From PRO6 sp035565775 (GTDB lineage: Bacteria; Pseudomonadota; Alphaproteobacteria; Rhizobiales; Xanthobacteraceae), in the NCBI GenBank assembly GCA_035565775.1, contig DATMRW010000007.1, positions 62,001 through 126,000 of the forward strand: a stretch of DNA of 64,000 nucleotides, read 5' to 3'. The position numbers and the translations under genes are program-made. Numbering within the stretch: the first letter of the stretch is position 1; every line of letters starts with the position of its first letter. The notes beneath the pieces were generated by a model. It was not told the DNA's origin and searched no databases. It saw only the letters and a program-made list of their open reading frames with translations. Positions 59,574-64,000 of the stretch are shown piece after piece.

Positions 59574-60875
59574 ATGACGGTGCAGCAGGATCTGCGGTTC
59601 GCAGCCGGCGCGTTCGGCGGTTCGGATGCCGTCCGCGCGGCTGAGCTGCGCAGGGTGAAATTTTTGGCGACCGGCGTCCTGGTCGGCTGCCTTGTCCTGA
59701 TGGTGATCGGGAAGCTGCTGACGCCCTATCACGCGGCGTTCGGTTTCCTTGCGGCCTTCGCGGAGGCGGCGACGATCGGCGGGCTGGCCGATTGGTATGC
59801 GGTCGTCGCGCTGTTTCGCCGGCCGCTCGGCCTGCCCATTCCCCACACGGCCATCATCCAGAAGAACCAGAGCCGGATTGCGGACAAGCTCGGCGAATTC
59901 GTCGAGAAGCATTTTTTGGCTGCCGGGCCGGTCGACGCCAAGCTCCGGCAGATCGATTTTGCCTCCTTCATCGCCGACTGGCTGAGCGATGCCAAGCGCA
60001 GCGGCGATCTTGCGCGGTTCGCGCTGCGGCTCCTGCCCGAGGTGGTCGCGGCATCGGAAACGTCGGGATTGGCAACGTTTTTGAGCCGGCGCGCGCTGAT
60101 GATGGTGCAATCGGTTGATCTTGCGCCGCTCGTCGCTGGGGCGCTGCGCCGGTTCATTGCGCAGGGACGGCATCAGGAGATCTTGGATCAGCTGATGCGG
60201 GCGGCGCATGATGCGCTGACAAAGCCCGAGACGCAGGCGATGTTTCGCCAGAAGATCCGCGACGAATTGCCGACGCTGCTGCGCCTTTACCGCGCCGATG
60301 CCTTCGTGATGAAGAAGGTCGCAGCCTCGCTGTTCGCTTTCTTCGAGGACGTGCGAACCCATCCCGATCATCCGTTCCGCGGCGAGTTCAGCAACATGCT
60401 GCTTTCGCTGATCGATCGGCTGGAGAGCGACCCCGGCTTTCGCAAAAAAATCAACTCGCTGCGGCACGACCTTCTGGCGCGTCCCGAACTGTCTGCCCTG
60501 CTTGAGCGCGCATGGGCCAGCGTGAAGGATTTTGTCGATCGCAGCGCATCAGGAGAGTCGATGGTATTGCACCAGCACCTTGCCAACGTGCTGGCGGCGG
60601 CCGGCAGCCAGCTCACCACCGACCCGGAGATGCGCGCCGAGATCAACCATGGCCTCGCGGTGATGTTGCGCAGCTTCGTGGCCGAGCAGAAAAGCGGGGT
60701 CTCGACCTTTATCGCCGATCAGGTGAAAGCGTGGGACATGGGCCAGCTCATCAATCTGATCGAACTGAACATTGGCCGCGACCTGCAATATATCCGCTTC
60801 AACGGCACAATCATCGGCGGGTTGGCGGGCCTGATGCTTTACAGTGTCGAGGTGGCCATCCGCACGCTGGGATGA
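59574..60875 (+). CDS. DUF445 family membrane protein
   Basis: A 433-residue protein of the DUF445/YjiN type. Two hydrophobic segments flank the start (FLATGVLVGCLVLMVIGKLL, then AFGFLAAFAEAATIGGLADW) and a C-terminal segment (IIGGLAGLMLYSVEVAIRTL) returns to the membrane. The diagnostic YAVVALFRRPLGLPIPHTAI and the interior helical repeats match the family. Function is unknown. It lies 67 bp after the phasin terminator and precedes the succinate-semialdehyde dehydrogenase gene without obvious coupling. Confidence 0.88.
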   Translation: MTVQQDLRFAAGAFGGSDAVRAAELRRVKFLATGVLVGCLVLMVIGKLLTPYHAAFGFLAAFAEAATIGGLADWYAVVALFRRPLGLPIPHTAIIQKNQSRIADKLGEFVEKHFLAAGPVDAKLRQIDFASFIADWLSDAKRSGDLARFALRLLPEVVAASETSGLATFLSRRALMMVQSVDLAPLVAGALRRFIAQGRHQEILDQLMRAAHDALTKPETQAMFRQKIRDELPTLLRLYRADAFVMKKVAASLFAFFEDVRTHPDHPFRGEFSNMLLSLIDRLESDPGFRKKINSLRHDLLARPELSALLERAWASVKDFVDRSASGESMVLHQHLANVLAAAGSQLTTDPEMRAEINHGLAVMLRSFVAEQKSGVSTFIADQVKAWDMGQLINLIELNIGRDLQYIRFNGTIIGGLAGLMLYSVEVAIRTLG

Positions 60876-61128
60876 GCGCGCTGCAATGCCGCAATCCGTT
60901 TGCGGCGGCTTGAATTGGCGGGCCTGCTCCAATATTTTTGGCTAGCGCCGGATGGTGCGGAGCACGTCCGGACGATGATGCCGGACAGGCTCTGTCATTT
61001 GACTATCGACGGGATAGGAGAGGAAACGAGATGCGGTGCCGGAAGCGGCACGGCGCGTCATGGTTTCTGCACAAAAACAAGGCGAGCCGGGGCGTTCAGA
61101 CCGGCTCTAACATAAGGATAACGCGGTC

Positions 61129-62613
61129 ATGCCCACCAATCTGAAACTCGTATCGTCTTCTCTTAATCTCAAGGACCCGTCGCTGCTGCGTGACACCTGC
61201 TATGTCGCCGGCAAATGGATCGCGGCCGACAGCGGCAAGACCATCACCGTCACCAACCCGGCCAATGGCGCGACCGTCGGCACCGTGCCGAGCATGGGCG
61301 CGGACGAAACCCGCCGCGCCATCGAGGCTGCGGACGCGGCGCTCCCCGCATGGCGCGCCAAGACCGCCAAGGAGCGCGGCGCAATTCTGCGGCGCTGGTT
61401 CGACCTCATGCTCGCCAATCAGGAAGACCTCGCGGTGCTGATGACCGCCGAACAGGGCAAGCCGATGACCGAAAGCCGCGGCGAGATCGCCTACGCGGCA
61501 AGCTTCCTCGAGTGGTTCGCCGAAGAAGGCAAGCGCATCTACGGCGACACGATTCCGCAATTCGCCAATGACAAGCGCATCGTCGTCGTCAAGCAGCCGG
61601 TCGGCGTCTGCGCGGCGATCACGCCGTGGAATTTCCCGGCCGCGATGATCACCCGCAAGGCAGGCCCGGCGCTCGCCGTCGGCTGCACGATGGTGGTGAA
61701 GCCGGCCAGCCAGACGCCGCTGTCCGCGCTGGCGCTCGCCGTGCTGGCGGAGCGCGCCGGAGTGCCGGCGGGCGTGTTCTCTGTCGTCACGGGCTCGGCC
61801 TCGGCGATCGGCGGCGAAATGACCTCGAACCCGACCGTGCGCAAGGTGACGTTCACCGGCTCGACCGAAATCGGCAAGCTCTTGATCGAGCAGTGCGCCG
61901 CCACGGTGAAGCGCACCTCGATGGAGCTGGGCGGCAACGCGCCGTTCATCGTGTTCGACGACGCCGATCTCGATGCAGCGGTGAAGGGAGCGCTCGCCTC
62001 GAAGTATCGCAATGCCGGCCAGACCTGCGTCTGCGCCAACCGCCTTCTGGTGCAGGACGGCGTCTATGACGCCTTCGCCGCAAAACTCGTCGAAGCTGTC
62101 AATGCGCTCAAAGTCGGCGACGGCAACGAGGCCGGTGTCAATGTCGGTCCGCTGATCGACATGCGCGCGGTCGAGAAGGTCGAGGAGCACATCGCCGACG
62201 CCGTTGCCCACGGCGCGCGGGTGATCGCCGGCGGTGAGCGCCACAAGCTCGGTCAATCCTTCTTCCAGCCCACCGTGCTCGCCGACACCAAACCGGAGAT
62301 GAAGATTTTCCGTGAGGAGACCTTTGGTCCGGTGGCTCCGCTGTTCCGCTTCAAGACCGAAGAGGAAGCCATCAAGCTCGCCAACGACACCGAATTCGGC
62401 CTTGCCGCCTATTTCTACGGCCGCGACATCGGCCGCGTCTGGCGCGTCGCCGAGGCGCTCGAATACGGCATGGTCGGCATCAACGAGGGCATCATCTCGA
62501 CGGAAGTCGCGCCCTTCGGCGGCATGAAGGAAAGCGGCACCGGGCGCGAGGGCGCGAAATACGGTGCCGAGGAATTTTTGGAAGTGAAGTATCTCTGCAT
62601 GGGCGGCATCTGA
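61129..62613 (+). CDS. gabD: NAD(P)-dependent succinate-semialdehyde dehydrogenase
   Basis: A 494-residue aldehyde dehydrogenase. The catalytic Glu266 lies in SMELGGNAPFIVF and Cys300 in RNAGQTCVCANRLLV; ITPWNFPAAMITRKAGPALA and VTFTGSTEIGKLLIEQC are the cofactor-binding motifs. The signature MTAEQGKPMTESRGEIAYAA and FLEWFAEEGKRIYGDTIP fit succinate-semialdehyde dehydrogenases (GabD) closely, linking 4-aminobutyrate or 4-hydroxybutyrate breakdown to the TCA cycle. The end SGTGREGAKYGAEEFLEVKY is typical as well. AAGGAT precedes the ATG. Confidence 0.93.
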   Translation: MPTNLKLVSSSLNLKDPSLLRDTCYVAGKWIAADSGKTITVTNPANGATVGTVPSMGADETRRAIEAADAALPAWRAKTAKERGAILRRWFDLMLANQEDLAVLMTAEQGKPMTESRGEIAYAASFLEWFAEEGKRIYGDTIPQFANDKRIVVVKQPVGVCAAITPWNFPAAMITRKAGPALAVGCTMVVKPASQTPLSALALAVLAERAGVPAGVFSVVTGSASAIGGEMTSNPTVRKVTFTGSTEIGKLLIEQCAATVKRTSMELGGNAPFIVFDDADLDAAVKGALASKYRNAGQTCVCANRLLVQDGVYDAFAAKLVEAVNALKVGDGNEAGVNVGPLIDMRAVEKVEEHIADAVAHGARVIAGGERHKLGQSFFQPTVLADTKPEMKIFREETFGPVAPLFRFKTEEEAIKLANDTEFGLAAYFYGRDIGRVWRVAEALEYGMVGINEGIISTEVAPFGGMKESGTGREGAKYGAEEFLEVKYLCMGGI

Positions 62614-62738
62614 CGCTTTCGCGCCAGAGCCGATACCATCACTACGGACGCGGTGCGGCGATCATTCGCTGCACCGCAGACCGGCAACGGTCACACCGTC
62701 CCGCGACGAATGTCGCGCTGCCCGTGAGGACCCGAGCC

Positions 62739-63557
62739 ATGACTGCTCCCGCATCGCCCACAGCCATACCCACCATCGCCGAGGGCGATCTGCTCTGCGC
62801 GGTGGATGGCCCGATCGTGCGCGTCACCTTCAATCGCCCGCAGGCGCGCAACGCCTTCACTTTTGCAATGTATGAGCAGCTCGCCGCGATCTGTGCGGCG
62901 GTCGATGCGGATCGCTCCATCCGCGCGATGATCCTCACCGGCGCCGGTGACAAGGCGTTTGCCGCCGGAACGGACATTTCCCAGTTTCGCGCCTTCAAGA
63001 CGGCGCAGGACGCGCTCGACTATGAGGCGCGGATCGACCGCGTGCTCGGCGCGCTCGAGGCGTGCCGCGTGCCGACCATCGCCGCAATCGCCGGGGCGTG
63101 CACCGGCGGCGGCGCGGGCATTGCGGCCTGCTGCGATCTGCGGATCGGCACCGCAGCGACGCGCATCGGGTTTCCGATCGCGCGCACGCTGGGCAATTGC
63201 CTGTCCTCGTCGAATATCAGCCGCGTGATGGCGCTAGTCGGCGCCGCGCGCGTCAAGGACCTCATCTTCACGGCGCGGCTGATCGAGGCCCCTGAGGCGC
63301 TCGCGCTCGGCCTTCTCAACGAGGTGGTGCCAGATGTCGCGGCGCTGCAAGCCAAGGCGACCGAGCTTGCCGAGCGGGTCGCCGGCCACGCGCCGATCAC
63401 GCTTGAAGTGACCAAGGAGGCGGTGCGCCGCCTGCGGCCGCACCTGTCGCGCGAGGAGGGGCAGGACCTCATCGTTCGCGCCTATATGAGCGAGGATTTT
63501 CGCGAAGGCATGGATGCGTTTCTCAATAAGCGCAAGCCGCAGTGGAAAGGCCGCTAG
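62739..63557 (+). CDS. Crotonase-fold (enoyl-CoA hydratase/isomerase family) protein with atypical active site
   Basis: A 272-residue crotonase superfamily protein. The CoA-binding start VRVTFNRPQARNAFTFAMYE and oxyanion motif GAGDKAFAAGTDISQFRAF are conserved, as is ACTGGGAGIAACCDLRIGTA. However, the two glutamates used by enoyl-CoA hydratases are not visible: the position after GGG reads AGIAA and the later one reads GFPIARTLG rather than QPE. It may therefore catalyse another CoA-ester reaction. The ATG at 62739 is preferred over a GTG at 62724. It converges on a CaiB-type CoA-transferase gene. Confidence 0.87.
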   Translation: MTAPASPTAIPTIAEGDLLCAVDGPIVRVTFNRPQARNAFTFAMYEQLAAICAAVDADRSIRAMILTGAGDKAFAAGTDISQFRAFKTAQDALDYEARIDRVLGALEACRVPTIAAIAGACTGGGAGIAACCDLRIGTAATRIGFPIARTLGNCLSSSNISRVMALVGAARVKDLIFTARLIEAPEALALGLLNEVVPDVAALQAKATELAERVAGHAPITLEVTKEAVRRLRPHLSREEGQDLIVRAYMSEDFREGMDAFLNKRKPQWKGR

Positions 63558-63581
63558 TCGCCGCGCGTCGGCCTTTGCCGG

Positions 63582-64000
63582 TCAAACGATCCGGTCGCGC
63601 TTCAAGGCCGCGATCTCGTCGCGGCTGAAGCCGAATTCGGCAAGAACCTCCTCGGTGTGCTCGCCCGCTTCCGGCGGCCGCGCGACAATGGTGGAGGGCG
63701 TGCGCGACAGCGTGAACGGCTGCGCCACGAGGCGGATGCTGCGGCCCTGATCGTTCGCCACGTCCTGCGCCATGCCAAGATGCCTGACCTGCGGATCGGC
63801 GAACACTGCATCGATGCTGTTGATCGGGCCGCACGGCACGCCGGCGGCGTTGAATGCGTCGACCCATGCGGCGCTTTTGCGCTTCAGCGTATGGCCGTTG
63901 ATGATGGCATTCAGCGCATCGCGATTGGCCGAGCGGGCAGTCGCTGTTGCAAACCGCGCATCGCCAATCAGCTCCGGCGCGCCAAGCGCGTGTGCGAACC
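63582..64000 (-). CDS. CaiB/BaiF family CoA-transferase, 5' part outside window
   Basis: The final 139 or so residues of a class III CoA-transferase, whose full length is usually about 390-410. Visible parts are FAHALGAPELIGDARFATAT, FNAAGVPCGPINSIDAVFAD and DPQVRHLGM; the tail HTEEVLAEFGFSRDEIAALK is typical of this family. The catalytic Asp lies in the missing N-terminal part. It faces the crotonase-fold gene tail to tail with 24 bp between stops, suggesting a shared CoA-ester theme without shared transcription. Confidence 0.9.
   Translation of the reverse strand, partial: FAHALGAPELIGDARFATATARSANRDALNAIINGHTLKRKSAAWVDAFNAAGVPCGPINSIDAVFADPQVRHLGMAQDVANDQGRSIRLVAQPFTLSRTPSTIVARPPEAGEHTEEVLAEFGFSRDEIAALKRDRIV

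Noticed and set aside
1..64000. Search for tRNA, rRNA, insertion sequences, integrase and att sites
   Set aside because: By eye I found no cloverleaf ending in CCA context, no rRNA-like stretch, no transposase or integrase motif and no flanking target duplications. A tRNAscan or ISfinder search would be decisive.

Overview
The window looks like a chromosomal segment of a high-GC alphaproteobacterium, most plausibly Bradyrhizobiaceae/Nitrobacteraceae (the Bradyrhizobium, Afipia and Oligotropha carboxidovorans group). The inference rests on the aerobic CO-dehydrogenase (cox) cluster, a phasin, an H-NS-type nucleoid protein, a Hint_2 protein and a DUF445 protein. It was made by reading alone, with no database search. 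I saw no rRNA, tRNA, CRISPR array, transposase or prophage gene.

Region 1 (1-8000) is a small catabolic block. A GntR regulator (cut by the left edge) and a DUF2848 protein face a NitT/TauT-type ABC importer operon. A strong terminator follows, then a leftward set of MarR regulator, flavin reductase, HpaB-type FADH2-dependent monooxygenase and cupin. This looks like uptake and hydroxylation of an aromatic or related compound.

Region 2 (8400-39050) is a large Wzx/Wzy-type exopolysaccharide or capsule locus. It holds a standalone Hint-domain protein, Wza-like and Wzc-like export proteins, an initiating sugar transferase, an H-NS-like protein, a WecG-type transferase and nucleotide-sugar genes. 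The dehydrogenase, Gfo/Idh oxidoreductase, aminotransferase and N-acetyltransferase match the WbpA/B/E/D route to a 2,3-diacetamido uronic acid. A second epimerase plus aminotransferase pair, a flippase, a polymerase, several glycosyltransferases, a methyltransferase and a GNAT-like protein complete it. Intergenic gaps here are AT-rich and repeatedly carry AATTAAAT.

Region 3 (39050-45670) encodes a 913-residue type I secretion substrate: a right-handed beta-helix, five Ig-like repeats and an RTX-like C-terminus. Its ABC exporter and HlyD adaptor follow. The beta-helix is closely related to a Sec-exported protein (32191-33177) whose gene overlaps the polymerase gene. The pair suggests one beta-helix module acting on the polymer in the periplasm and another outside the cell.

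Region 4 (45700-54850) is a form I aerobic carbon monoxide dehydrogenase cluster, coxC-M-S-L-D-E-F-G. The large subunit has the diagnostic AYRCSFR loop. Between coxC (MHYT plus LytTR) and coxM lie three 16-bp direct repeats at an exact 33-bp period, a good candidate for a LytTR-type CO-responsive control site.

Region 5 (54850-64000) holds housekeeping and metabolic genes: an EamA transporter, a Bcr/CflA-type efflux pump, a small DUF6489-like protein, an epoxide-hydrolase-like protein, a phasin behind a large inverted repeat, a DUF445 protein, succinate-semialdehyde dehydrogenase, a crotonase-fold protein lacking both usual glutamates, and a CaiB-type CoA-transferase cut by the right edge.
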